DNA of 64,000 nt from assembly GCA_963969395.1 (NCBI GenBank), contig OZ017797.1:19654001-19718000 (forward strand), read 5' to 3'. Below the pieces are notes generated by a model. It was not told the origin of the DNA. It saw only the letters and a program-made list of their open reading frames with translations, and did no database searches. Shown here piece by piece: positions 1 through 10,503 of the stretch. This stretch comes from Pseudoscleropodium purum (lineage: Eukaryota > Streptophyta > Bryopsida > Hypnales > Brachytheciaceae). Position 1 is the stretch's first letter. The number at the start of each line of letters is the position of its first letter. A program made the translations under genes and the position numbers.

Positions 1-806
1 ATTGCATGCCAGAGTGGTCTAATCGAGGTTATCTACAACAACCTTCAGTTGTTCTACGAGATGCTGAAGATGCGTGGACAGATGACGATGATGACGATGA
101 TATGCAAGCGCCTGTCACATTTGGAGTTAGGCACGAGCGGATAGAAAAATGAGAACGAATTGAATTCGAACAACAAATGCAAGAGGCAACACGCAGAAGC
201 CTTCAAGATCGGGGACGGCAAGATAGGCATGGTGGGTCCTACGGACATGAACATAGAACGCGAGAATCTGAACAAGGAAGAGGTGGTTCATACTTTGGTT
301 ACGATCCTCAAAATAGATGTGAAGGTGGAAGAGGGAGCTATGGATCCACGCATTATGGTGGTTCAAGTGCAGTTGGTTCTCGTTATGGCACTCCCCCTGA
401 AATTGGCTCTCTAAATGGGACAGGTAGCTATGGCAACACGTACTATAGTAGGTCTACTGAATCTGGTTCATATTATACGACGCCCACTCAAGTGGGCTCC
501 GAAGGTAGTGGAGGAAGCCATGTAACCCCGTAGTATAGTTGCTCTCTTCACGGAAGCGCCCAATACTATCCGGGATCAACTAGAAGTGATTCATACGGGC
601 ATCATGGGGCCTCTTATTACGGGGCTTCAAATGAAAGAGGATCAGAGCCTACTACTCCGGTTCCTCCTCCTACTTTTGGAGGTTCAAATTATGGACAAGG
701 AGGTGCACCGAGTGGATATCACGGAAACTACGGAGGTGGTCCGTTTATTGGAATACAAAGAAGAGGCAGCGGTCAACAATTTGAGTCCGATTTAGATTCC
801 GAATAA
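1..806 (+). pseudogene. C-terminal tail of a transposase-like ORF, two in-frame stops, 5' end outside window
   Basis: One reading frame (codons starting at base 3) runs from the window edge to TAA at 804-806, broken only by TGA at 150-152 and TAG at 531-533. It starts with an acidic run of seven Asp after DAEDAWT, then a charged Arg/Glu/Gln segment, then about 200 residues rich in Gly, Ser and Tyr (repeated GSYG, YGG and SYY motifs). An acidic run followed by a low-complexity tail is common at the C-terminus of plant hAT-type transposases, and the setting is transposon-rich. No catalytic domain is visible because the 5' part is cut off, so the hAT assignment is an inference. CGA would replace the TGA, and CAG the TAG, by a single C to T change each. 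It could instead be a Gly/Ser/Tyr-rich host protein. Confidence 0.4.
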
Positions 807-1403
807 AAAAACATGCAAGTATATAGTGAGCATGTGTTTGCTTGATTTTCTCATTTTTACTCTCACGACAAGTATAGAGCACTAGATTGGTAGAAGTAGT
901 ACAAAATTTTAAATGAATAGAACAATTTTGAACAACAATTTTGTTCACTTTTTCAAAAAGTGTTGTGTAATAGTGTACACCAAGTATGTATGTAGACAAG
1001 CATATTGTTGAAGACATCATTGTATTATTTTATAATAGCGTTGATGTATAAGGCTATAAGTGACTTTGATAAATAATAAAAATATGAAGAAGAAATGTAA
1101 TTTTGTAAGAGCCATATTATGTCTATTTTTGAATTTCGCATTCGAGGTTAAATATGTACTAGCATGGTGTGTATTTTGAAATTATTGTTGTGTGTTTATT
1201 ACATTTAGAAACTCGTAAATGATATAAATGTATTTCTAATTAATTTATGAAAGATTAAATTATTTGAATATTTGAAATTTTTTTATTTTTCATTCAATGA
1301 TTGCTAAAAACTAAAATGATTTCTTATTCGTATGAAGAAATGCCCAAATTTGACAATTAGTGGTTCTTCTTTAGATTCTATTTTCAAATATGGAAAATAA
1401 ATC
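807..1403. other. AT-rich spacer, no gene seen
   Basis: About 600 bases of AT-rich sequence between the transposase-like tail and the first GC-rich island. It probably holds the 3' end of the upstream element. No conserved ORF, inverted repeat or recognisable terminus was seen. Confidence 0.5.
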
Positions 1404-1616
1404 GGATCGGGCGGACGCTTGATTTGTCCGCCCGTGCCCGTCCGATCGGGCGGATGGCAGATTTGTCCGCCTGTGGCCGTCCGATCGGGCAGACGAGGCT
1501 CGAGGATTTCGGGGAGGCGGACGGCCGATGCGTCCGCCACCCCCGGCCCGTCCGATCGGGCGGACGGTTTGGGGCCGTCCGTGCCTTATAAGATGGGCGG
1601 ATGGACCGTCCGCATT
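1404..1616. repeat. GC-rich GGGCGGACGG island, 5' side of kinase element copy 1
   Basis: An abrupt GC-rich block in AT-rich surroundings, built from irregular repeats of CCGATCGGGCGGACG and GTCCGCC in both orientations. It is one of six such islands in the window, all at the borders of the two kinase elements and the hAT element. It is probably a subterminal repeat region, where transposases of this kind bind. Confidence 0.7.
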
Positions 1617-2290
1617 GTCACTTTTGCTTTACCCTTGTGAATGCAAGGTGGAGCGGAGAGCTTGGTGGTTCATCCTCCATTGGCTCTTTTCCGAGGCAAG
1701 GCAAGAGTGGTTTATTGGGGCCTCCTTGTTGCCAATTTTTTGGACACTTGTGCGTGAATTCAATTTCAAATTAAAAAATTTGATCTATATCAATTTCATT
1801 TGTCACGATGACGAAGGGGAAGAAGAAGGTTGCGAAGCTTAAACATGGAGAGGGACCATCGAACTTGAAAGTAGCTCGCCAAAGTCCTTCGGAAGAATGC
1901 AAAAAATTCATGATTGAGTGCATCGTTCAATTTTATGAATCAGAAACAACATTGTCTTTAAACAATAAGTACATCAGATATCAAGAGGAGTGCGTGTCTA
2001 AATTCAAGGTAGACATGACACAGATGTTGTTGGATGCATTGAATGTGGCGAAGTGGCATGACGAAATGCATAAAACATACTTCACCAAATGTTTGGAGAA
2101 CAAAGTTCATGACACTTTGTGGAATTCCAAAGTCATTTTGGTTAAATATGGCAAGGAATATCGACCCAATGACGCTCAGTTTGAAGAAGTGATTCTGAAA
2201 GCGGACTTGTTTAGGGGGCGATGTGCTCCATTCGCCAAAAAACACAATCGAGTTGGTTCAATTGGTTGGTGGAAAAGCAATGATGGAGTT

Positions 2291-4067
2291 TGTCGCAGCA
2301 TAGGACAGGTAAATTCCCCATTATACTCACAAAAATCGCTCTAGAGTATAACTAAGTGACTCTAAAGATCGAACCTACGAGATCCTGTGAATTATCTAGC
2401 TCTATTAAGCAGTTAAGCTCAGTCAGTATCCCAATCTTACTTTCCGGTCCTAGATCTAGAATTAGAAATACCACCACACCGAATAACTATAGACCGGATT
2501 ACTCCTTCTTCCGATCCTACTAACTATCCGGTCTGTGTAAATATCCAAATCCCAGGATCTTACAACTTCCGGTCCTAGAAATCCGTCCTGACCAATCCGG
2601 TCCGGATGGTCATCATGTATCCGTAATCCTATCCGGTTTAGTTTTGCCTCTGTTTCACCATCAGAGGGGTCGCCGCTTAATTTTGAGAGTGGTAGGCCCA
2701 CCATTCCTTCCGTGACTTATAGTGGCTGAAGACCCACTGTCCTACTTCCTAAACTCCTAAGCTAATCCGGATCCGGTTTGGTCCTTCACAACAACCCAGA
2801 TAGCAATCCGGGTTGTAGGTCACACAAAGACCCCACACTCGACCCTCTCACACTACAACGACCTTGATGCTACTTCTGATCCGTGCGAAGATAGGTGGTT
2901 ACAAGTGTACCCGTCCGTTCCAACATCAACTAAAGTTCTTCCGTTTACCCACACGAATGGTGAGACCTCACAGGAGATCGGACACTCGACCGGATTTCCC
3001 ACCCGGGAGTTCTAGCGCAGCTAAGGAATCCCTCCCTACCCGCCTAGCCTAACAACGGCTTTCTCACCCGGAACCTGGAACTCTAGAAGTGCTGAGGAAC
3101 TAAGTTCACTCCCAACTCTTAGATACCTATTCACATGCGTATAGAATCGGAAAAGAAAACACCAAGGGGAGAAATCACTCACAAACCGGCTCACACCATC
3201 CTAACTCCACATCATACAACCATGTCCCGCTGGAGAGAGACACACAATGAGGAGAAGAGGAAGGCACAAGAGATTTGCAAAATGAAGACTCCCAATTCCC
3301 ATCGCAGGAACCGATTTATATACAAAGGGTAAAAACCCTAAAAGTACAAAGCGGAGCGGAAAACCCGTGGGGGTCCGCCGCCACCCTAATTCAACTTCCG
3401 GTCTAACCTAATACTGTTGAGCCGGATCCCGATCCGGATCCGCTCCTACTCCTAACTCAAATCAAAATCCTATCTACTCTACAACCCTAGATCCTACTGT
3501 CGGGCTTCTGCTCTGCGGATCCAGCTGCTCAAAGACTTCACTCAAGTTCCGGTTCCGTTCCCCCTCCACAGGGTTAGATCCGGGTGAAGACTCCAGGTCG
3601 ATTGTCCTACCCGGTCTCGTGCCCGGAGTCTCAGTCCATGCAGACTTCTTGGACTCGGGAGTCCAATCCTTCCCACCCTTCGGAACGGACGCATCCGGAA
3701 AGGAATCCGGTAGCGAGAGGTCCGAGAGGTGTATCCCCTTGGAGCACGTTGCTCCAGTCAGCTTCCGGCTGCTTTCCCCAATCCGGTTCGTAGCCTTCCG
3801 CCCCTCTATCATCGCCGTCTCCACCTGCTCAGCAAAGTCGGTGAGAATCCGGACCATCCATAATCCGGTCCTAGACCTAATCCGTGTTGCATTCCGTTTC
3901 CGTCGATAGTTACTCCTGATCGGATTAGATCTAAGAGGCCCACTATTTCATGTTCTGTGCTAGTTTTGAGTTTTCCTTCTTTACCTAATCGGATCCGGTT
4001 CCCTAATGGCTAGTTTCCGTTCCTATTTTGGTGCATGCTAAGAAAATCAAAATTTTAAGCTGCGACA
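2291..4067 (-). mobile_element. GC-rich TIR element copy 1, 1777 bp deletion derivative with 5-bp TSD
   Basis: The ends are TGTCGCAGC and GCTGCGACA, a perfect 9-bp inverted repeat, flanked by the direct repeat GAGTT (2286-2290 and 4068-4072). The empty site is visible in the other kinase copy, which reads GATGGAGTTGCTGAAG. The body is close to copy 2 at 13290-16568, but an internal stretch of about 1.5 kb is missing. The junction lies near 3858, where GGACCATCC is joined to ATAATCCGG. No long terminal direct repeats are present, so this is not a complete LTR retrotransposon. A solo LTR of an unusually long-LTR element or an unclassified TIR transposon are both possible. Confidence 0.8.
3474..3857 (-). 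pseudogene. Truncated C-terminal part of the element-encoded coiled-coil ORF
   Basis: This minus-strand frame matches the end of the long ORF in the fuller copy (14473-15351). Shared stretches include MVRIL(A/T)DFAEQ and RKLTGATC, followed by the Ser/Pro-rich tail. The N-terminal two thirds, including the coiled coil, were removed by the internal deletion, so no functional product is expected. High GC content and frequent TCCGG mark it as part of the inserted element and not of the interrupted kinase gene. Confidence 0.6.
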
Positions 4068-5083
4068 GAGTTGCTGAAGCAAAAAGGAACAAACGGCACC
4101 TCATAGCACTTCCAGATACAGCACGTGTGATTGCTATTGATGATAGAACAATGAGAGGTGGATATGCAACGATTCGAAAGGTTCATATTGAAGGATGTCC
4201 AGGAATACTTCCTTATTGGGAATTTGCGGCAAAGAAATCCATTCACCACCAAACTCGACCCGATCTTGCAAAGCTAGAACATCAAAACGAATCAATGGTT
4301 GTTCGAATTCTACACGCGGGTGTGATACGGTTTGCTGCGGTGCACAAAACGACGTGTGAAGGTTATGCGTATTGGTGGAATGGTGGAACTCTTCGACAAA
4401 TGTTGAATATGGATAAGGACTTTCCAAACAACATCCAAATTCGTTTGATGTATACAAATCCAACCGAAGAGGAGGTTGTAAAAGCTCACCGTTTAGGGCG
4501 ATATCGGAAGAAGCGCACGGAGTTGACATGGGCGTTTATGCATATAATGTATGCAGTGCATCTTGCTGGACATTTGCACAATGATCTTTCTCCGGACAAC
4601 ATTTTGTTGCATTTTCTAGAGGATGAGTCACGTGTGTACATTGGAGTTTGCGATTGGGGCATGACCACCTTAGCTTCTCAGCCAATGAAGTCTTTGTACA
4701 CATTTACATCAGCAAATGAGATGAAACAGACTTTGTAGAGGAGATGGTGGGTAGATCCACGTATTGTATATTTGCATAAAGCAGGTGCAGATGTGGAAGT
4801 CATTCCGATGTATTCACGTAAGTCGGAAGAGTATGCCATTCGAAAAATTACTCGGCGGATGAATGGAAACAACATGTCAGAGGCGTATTTCAACGTGTTA
4901 CTTAAAACACTTAGTGCGACACAATTTGCCTTTCATGACTTTGCAAAAGTGTTTTATGCTTACTTGAAGTGCATTTCTTTGAAGACTGACGATGAAAATA
5001 TTAGTTTGGCCCATGTGATTACGCGATTTTTTAATACATATTGTTGGTCGATGCCAGATGAACATTTCCGCCATTTATATTAG

Positions 5084-5475
5084 ATTAGTAGTGCAGAAGT
5101 AGTAGTTGAATAGGTTATATAGGCATTAAAAATTAGTTTAGAAATATAGAGTTGGAATGAAAAAAATTATATGTGCAATTAGCCAAATGTGCACAATGTA
5201 TGGTATTCTACATTAAATTGAATACATTTTGCCCATATTGATTATGTTTGTATTTGTGTTGATCTTGATTTTTTAAATAGTATATATATATATTTGAAGT
5301 CACAAACTTTTTTAGTTTGCCTTTTGAAAATGAATTGGAATTTTTTCATAGTTTCAAGACTATCATGGACTCGTGGTCAAACTTTATAATCTTTCAACTT
5401 ATAAGAGACATTGTTTTAATAACAAATCGCGAACCATTGCACTTCATTTAACATTTAATTGTTTAAAGATTAAGG
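5084..5475. other. AT-rich 3' region of kinase element copy 1
   Basis: About 390 bases between the kinase stop and the 3' GC island, matched in inverse orientation by 18414-18746 of copy 2, including a short TA run (5279-5292). No ORF was seen. It probably contains the 3' untranslated region. Confidence 0.5.
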
Positions 5476-5614
5476 GAGTGACCGCGGGGCAATTTGGATA
5501 GGGCAGTCGGGGGAAATAGGGCCGTCTGGGCGGGGTGGATGGGCGGGGCGGACGGGGCGGTCCCGGCGGACGCTACAGACACAGCGTCCGCGTCCGGACG
5601 TCGTATCAACCCTG
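5476..5614. repeat. GC-rich 3' terminal island of kinase element copy 1
   Basis: GGGCGGGGCGGACGG-type repeats lead into the terminal module CGTCCGGACGTCGTATCAACCCTG. The same module, with small changes, ends copy 2 (from 18269, inverted) and the hAT element (to 27886). The sequence beyond it codes for a CACTA protein, which fixes the element border at or next to 5614. Confidence 0.7.
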
Positions 5615-5978
5615 GCCCATAGTCAAGCTTCAATATGTCCTTTAGAACTCCAACGTAGTTCACGGACACATCCGTTGCATCTGCAGTCAATACTTCAAAA
5701 ACCGAAGCTACTCCGGAATTATATGTTTGGAAACGATGTGTATCTCCATCATCTACTCTGAAATGGCTACCGAATGATTTCATCTTCGTATATCTTGCTG
5801 CCTTCTGTGATAGTTTTCTGATGAGCATCAATCGATCCTTGTCGTTAGGGTTTGTCACATCGAATGCCGAGTTCTGTACTACATTCAGGAGCCAGTCCTC
5901 AAATGCTGGAATAGTCGCATCTTGCTGAACTTCGGCCTTCCAATTCCTATAGTTGAAGGTAGAAATGTGAACCTCCAA
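5615..5978 (-). pseudogene. CACTA transposase exon with DUF4216-like domain, truncated
   Basis: This minus-strand frame reads FNYRNWKAEVQQDATIP..., then HRFQTYNSGVASVFEV, then VNYVGVLKDILKLDYG, where it is cut by the end of the kinase element. The order of a T-x-NSGV motif followed by YxGVLKDIxxLDY matches the start of the DUF4216 region downstream of DUF4218 in plant CACTA TNP2 proteins. The rest of DUF4216 is missing. The exon is probably joined to the one at 6346-6713 across an intron. Confidence 0.65.
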
Positions 5979-6345
5979 TACATAGAACTCAAAATAGAGA
6001 TTACTTCCTACAAGATTTCAACTACAGCAAATGGAGTTCACGATTTAGGTGATCAGTGGTTTCTTCTGATCAATGACTCGGTTACAACTACACTTAGTCA
6101 TTTTATAGTAAGAGCCGTCATCCAATGACTAGCTGTGACTCACAGTTGACTACACAACAACTCGCACTTCACTTTGTCATTGCTACTAACATAGAGTATT
6201 TCAGCATTGTTCATTTTGGTATTGCACATTCTTTTCCATTGGAAGACATAGAAAATAAAATTAAAAAAATAGTACATCTGTGCCTAACGTACATATGCAT
6301 AGAAAACAAATAAGGTATACGGTCTACTTACAAATAATATTGCTG

Positions 6346-6713
6346 CAAACAAGACACATTGGCCAAAACGTACTGATGTGCCACATCCCGGAGTGCAGGA
6401 GTCATCATGTACGGTCTTCCTCTGCCCTGTAGCACCTCCTCTGCATCGCCATACTCTTCGTCAGCATCCCAAACACGCCTCTCTGTGAACTAAAAGCTCT
6501 GTAGGTACTCCGTTACAAATCCAATGCATTCATCTTTGAGGTATCCCTTAGCCATACATGCTTCAGGGCAATGGATTTTGGAAGCATTGAGTTGACGAGC
6601 TCGCTTAAACTCGCAAATCCATAATCTCTCATCGCGGAGACGTTGCCTTTGTGGATTTGAAAGGGGCAAGCACGTTGGTAGCATTTTGATCGTACACTTT
6701 TGAACTTCAACAA
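6346..6713 (-). pseudogene. CACTA TNP2-like exon (end of DUF4218 region), one amber stop
   Basis: On the minus strand, LWICEFKRARQLNASKIHCP, then EACMAKGYLKDEC and IGFVTEYL, match the conserved FK-x-VRN-x-A-xPE-x-(S/C)-x-AxGY-xx-EC pattern at the end of DUF4218 in CACTA transposases. TAG at 6490-6492 interrupts the frame, which then stays open through FTERRVWDADEEYG and the LRDVAHQYVL segment to YYL. It ends at GTAAGT, a good 5' splice site, just below 6350. A CAG would restore the stop codon. Upstream exons were not recovered. Confidence 0.6.
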
Positions 6714-8476
6714 CTACACGAGGATGTCATTTTCAAATGTGAGTTCCAAAATTTTTCTGAGTACTAACCTTGACAACAGAATTATGGAATGCCAGAAAAT
6801 TTCCAAACAGACCACACTTAAATTTCTTCACATGCAATGAAAACAGACTACGATATGACTGTTGTGAACTCATAGCCAACTTCATGAAAGTACAAAATGA
6901 CTGAAGAGCCCGAAGGTCAACTGAGTGACAACTACATACAACTACAGAATGACTTCAATGAGTTAATACCTAGTCATTTACCAACGTCTCTCATTTTCAA
7001 ACAAAGTAATGACTTCGTAGGGTTCACGTTGAGTCCTTACCTTGTCTACTTCATTGCACAATGACGTAGTCCATATAATTTCAAGGGGAAGTCCACACTT
7101 GAATACAATTTTCTTGACATGTACATAGCATCCCCTTCATTTCACATGGCTTCTCAACACAACAAGAAACTGAAGGAGAATGTACATGGGCAACGTAGCA
7201 TATGCACAAGGAACCACAGCATGGCATATAAGGGAAAATAGAAGAACTTTTGAAAGCATAGTAATTCAAATTAAGACTGTCGGATCATCTTGCAGAGCAT
7301 CGTGAAGTACAACATTTAGTGCTTGAGGTAAGTTCGGCATAATTCTGAAGACGTATGAGCAGTTTAGGGTTGAAAGCACTTAAGAAATTCAGGGTTCATT
7401 GAAAGGCAATTTCTACAATAAAAGGCTAATACTCCGTGCCTTCAAAGGCAATCCCACAAAATTATCACCGACGCAGAGCACGGACATTGCTCTCATGATT
7501 GACGTCCACAAGAAAAGGACCAAATTCAGTGGACATTTATTACCGTATCAAGAGGTGATTCTTTGTCGTCGTTCTATAGCGACATAGAGTACTGGCTACT
7601 ATAGGCTTCTTCGTTATTCACTTTAGCAGAATTTCTTCAACGACGCTAGGAAGGCAGCAAAATCAAGATTCACGACAAAGCCGGCTCTTTTGCATTCTGC
7701 TATTTGATCGCAGCTGCGGCATGCGGTCATCACTTCTCTTCCTATGACAGACGTCCGATCACTTAGGCGCCTGCAAGATAGTGACAGAGCTGGAAAAAGG
7801 TGTGCATACCCTCGTTTCTTGGTAACGCGCTGCTTGTGAACGTCAATCCCTACAGTACTATTGTTGGGCACTATGGTCATTTCACTAACCTAATTCAAAA
7901 GCAGATGGAGGAAGAGAAGACGGCAACAAGAGACGAGGGAAAGTCTGCCTACGAATTAGAATGAGACAAGCGTGTGCAGCTCTTACGGCAAAAAATGAAG
8001 CCTATGGAAGTGGCCATCCAAAGAATGTAAGTCCTCAGCCTTCTGTTCTTCATGCACTGGAGTTCTTGTGCAATTTCTGTCCACTTTTCTTGTTTAGGGC
8101 TCAACTGCTACATTAATTGGTCTCGGAAGCTGAGTCCAGTCATTGTATAGTAGACTTCGAATTGCAGCGTACTACTCATGTATGACTGCGTTTGTTATTC
8201 TAGTAGCGCTCGAGTCATTGTAGAGTCATACATTAGTTTAGTGGGCATAAATTAGTTGAATAAGTTGAGGAGTACTAGAAAACCGCCACGTTGCACACGT
8301 GTGGCGGCTGTATGGCGGCGTACGGAGGCTGCAAAGGCTAGCGGAACCCTAAACCCATTCTGAGGCACGGACTTTGGAATAGAGAGTTTGTCGACATTCA
8401 AGGTAGCATGCGCTCTTGTATTTTGTTTGACCTACCTCGTAGCGACGTATTCGACTGTAGTAAGCTGTGAATTCAT
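6714..8476. other. CACTA interior between divergent genes; introns and possible shared promoter
   Basis: This stretch separates the minus-strand TNP2 remnants from the plus-strand TNPA-like gene. It holds many AGTCAT/ATGACT motifs (for example near 6897, 6950, 6971, 7006, 8131, 8211 and 8223). A minus-strand open stretch at 7623-7880 (85 codons, Cys-rich, with ACRSCDQIAEC) could be an exon, but I do not recognise it. A GC-rich segment, CCGCCACGTTGCACACGTG, lies at about 8283-8301 with a CACGTG core. Confidence 0.4.
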
Positions 8477-8786
8477 GTGTGTAGGACAAAGGATTTGAAT
8501 CCCCAGAAAGAAGTATTGCTTGAGGCAGCCGATGCGGCAAGGGGTGACATTGCAAGAGAGAACTTTAGATTGCCCAGACGAAGTCATCCGACGTTGCCAG
8601 TGAGGGGAAACGCACGACGCAGGAGCAAGCGCGTGCAGAGAAGGGGCAAAATGAGTGCAGATGCGGCTTCCTCTTCCGACGAAACCAAAACAGACGACGA
8701 AGGTATTGCCGCAGGTATGATGACTCTAGCAATTGTGTGTGCACATGTTCAGAGCAAGGCGACCTCGGAGGTCCCGCCTACAGGTA
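8477..8786 (+). pseudogene. Possible 5' exon of the CACTA TNPA-like gene
   Basis: An open frame with a basic segment (RRRSKRVQRRGK) followed by an acidic Ser/Asp-rich segment (SSSDETKTDDE). It ends near an AG|GTAATT donor-like site at about 8781. The basic-then-acidic make-up and its place just upstream of the Transposase_24 exon suggest the start of the same gene. I could not confirm the splice phase to 9020, so this is tentative. Confidence 0.3.
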
Positions 8787-9019
8787 ATTTGCCCTTCTCG
8801 CGGTGTGGGCCTCTTCATACGCTGAGTAGGGTTTGTAAATGTCATCGTAGTGGAGAATGGTACGTATAGAAGTTGCATTCTGTGACGGCTATAGTGTGAT
8901 TTGTTTTGTTAGAAAAGATGGCGGTTTCTAATTCACTGTATACACGCTGTAATTCAAGTAAAACTCTTGGATAGAGAAGCAGATTTGACTCACAATTGTA
9001 CTTCTTCTTTACTTGCAAG

Positions 9020-9977
9020 ATGGAAGAGCAATGCCACACAGGGAAGGACTTGAGCGGTTTAGGGTTGCTGATGAAAATATTATTGGACGTGGATGCAGGT
9101 GAAGCTAGTACGATGCAAGTGTTTGACTCAGAGGACGATGACTTGGACGCTGAGGAGAACCTCATCGACAAAAGGCAGAAGCGCAAGAGAGTCGACGTGC
9201 AAATGCGGTCCCCTATACGAATTCACCGACCGCGGTCTCCAATTGCACAACGCGCCTCAGAAGTACCAACGCAAGCAGGGCTTCCATATGTTGGGAATTG
9301 GCAATGGGTGCCTAACGGCCAATGGATGCAGCCACCGCAGTGGGGTGCTGGGCCACAACCTTCCTCAGCTCCCTATCCGGACAGGTGGGTGGGAAATTCT
9401 CTAGGACAAGATTTTAGCAATGCAGGCGAAATGTCTGCAGATAGCTTGGGGAGGGCATCGCGACGTCTGAAACGCAGCATCTATGACGAGGGAAGGAGGG
9501 AGCGAAGCAGGGTTGGCAAAAAACCCCACAGCATCACAGTCACTGATGACGGAGAAATTGATGCTGGTTGTGTGGGGAAAAATGCTTGGGACAGCTCAGT
9601 GAGGACATATGTGCCACGTATTCTTGACATGAGTATCATAGATTGGGAAAAACAAAAGCATGAGAGCGTGCAGAAGTTGAGGAATACCCTGGACAATGAC
9701 TTCGAGTACTTAGGCAACAAGTTGAGCATGCTGGGCTTCAGGAATGCCATCAAGAGGTACTTGAAGACAGAGCGCTCTAGGTTGAAGGCTCATTTCCTAA
9801 GCAGTGTAGAAGATGAATGCCCATCTCACGTGAATCCAGATCAGTGGAGTAGGCTGCAGGATTATTGGAGTACAGAGACGCAACAGAAGAAAGCGGCGAC
9901 AATGGCCCATGCAAGGAGGCAAGTGAAGAATTTCTCCGCTGTGGGCCGAAAAGGGAAAGCCGGAAAGGAGGCAGAGT
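9020..9977 (+). pseudogene. CACTA accessory protein exon, Transposase_24 (Ptta/En/Spm) domain
   Basis: From ATG at 9020 (right after an AG acceptor-like TTGCAAG) the frame encodes an acidic and basic N-terminal region, then a Pro/Trp/Gln-rich stretch. About 120 residues follow with the Transposase_24 hallmarks: a regular helical segment (KLRNTLDNDFEYLGNKLSML), then P-x-H-V-NPDQWSRLQDYW and the ARRQVKNFSAVGRKGK tail. In En/Spm-type elements such proteins bind subterminal repeats and help excision. The exon most likely ends at GAGTTG|GTGAGA near 9978, and the frame beyond reads into intron. The abundant AGTCATT motifs in this element are plausible targets, by inference. Confidence 0.6.
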
Positions 9978-10503
9978 TGGTGAGATTAGGGTTCTCCATT
10001 TTCCACATTCGGAAGATAGTATTACCTTTGTTCTTGCTTGTTCTGCGCTTTCACTTGTAAAGAATATGTGCAAATGAATATGCCGCGTTTGAATGCTATT
10101 ACCATGTTGGATGCAGAAGGAGGGAAGGCCTACCAGCTTAGGACTAATGGACATTGCAGATGGAATGTAGTTATCTGCAGGCCATGTTGGATGCAGATCA
10201 GTGAGGCCCTTTGAACTTCTCTCACATTTTATGTTTTCATGTTGCTAAACAATGAGTGGCGTCATCTCTACAGTGGTTGTAGCGCAGTCATGACCCAGTC
10301 GCATTTTCTGTTGTACGTAAGTGGACAAGTCAAAACGTAGTCATTCAGCAGTAGGCAAGTCATTGATCAGTGACCCCATTGGTAGAAACTTGATAATTGA
10401 CTAACTCTGGAGTTTCCCTTGTTTGAATGGCGGTTGAGAATTTTAGGGTCTCACTGCAGGAGATTCAGCAAGAATATGTGCTATAGAGAAGTCTCAAACA
10501 GAC

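Larger units (their letters stand above)
1808..5083 (+). pseudogene. Transposon-borne protein kinase ORF, copy 1, split by an insertion
   Basis: Coding parts are 1808-2290 and 4068-5083. The ATG at 1808 opens a lysine-rich start (MTKGKKKVAKLKH), followed by about 150 residues with no recognised domain. A kinase-like domain follows: a glycine-rich loop RGGYATIRKV, a lysine in FAAKKS, a catalytic loop HNDLSPDN (HRD variant with Asp kept), and CDWG in place of DFG. After TAG at 4736-4738 the frame stays open for about 115 more residues (RRWWVDPRIVYL...) to 5083. The nested element at 2291-4067 sits within the codons for N-D-G-V and is flanked by GAGTT on both sides. This copy keeps CAG at 4681-4683, where copy 2 has TAG. 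I do not recognise the kinase family, and activity is unknown. Confidence 0.7.
1404..5614 (+). mobile_element. Kinase-bearing transposon, copy 1 (interrupted by a nested element)
   Basis: This segment matches 18269-20790 in inverse orientation over the 5' leader, the whole kinase ORF, the AT-rich 3' region and the GC-rich 3' island, so it is a dispersed repeat. Its right end reads ...GACGTCGTATCAACCCTG at 5614, where it abuts sequence coding for a CACTA DUF4216 domain. That places the insertion boundary well. The left end is less clear: the GC-rich island starts near 1404 and differs from the matching island of copy 2. Removing the nested element at 2291-4067 plus one GAGTT restores the kinase frame seen in copy 2. 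The class is inferred to be non-autonomous hAT, from CAGGG-type ends shared with the hAT element at 23.6-27.9 kb. No clean 8-bp target duplication was found. Confidence 0.65.

Noticed and set aside
2291..4067. Complete LTR retrotransposon
   Set aside because: No direct repeats of useful length at the two ends and no gag-pol, integrase or reverse transcriptase. Only the short inverted ends and TSD fit, so a solo LTR remains possible but not a full element.
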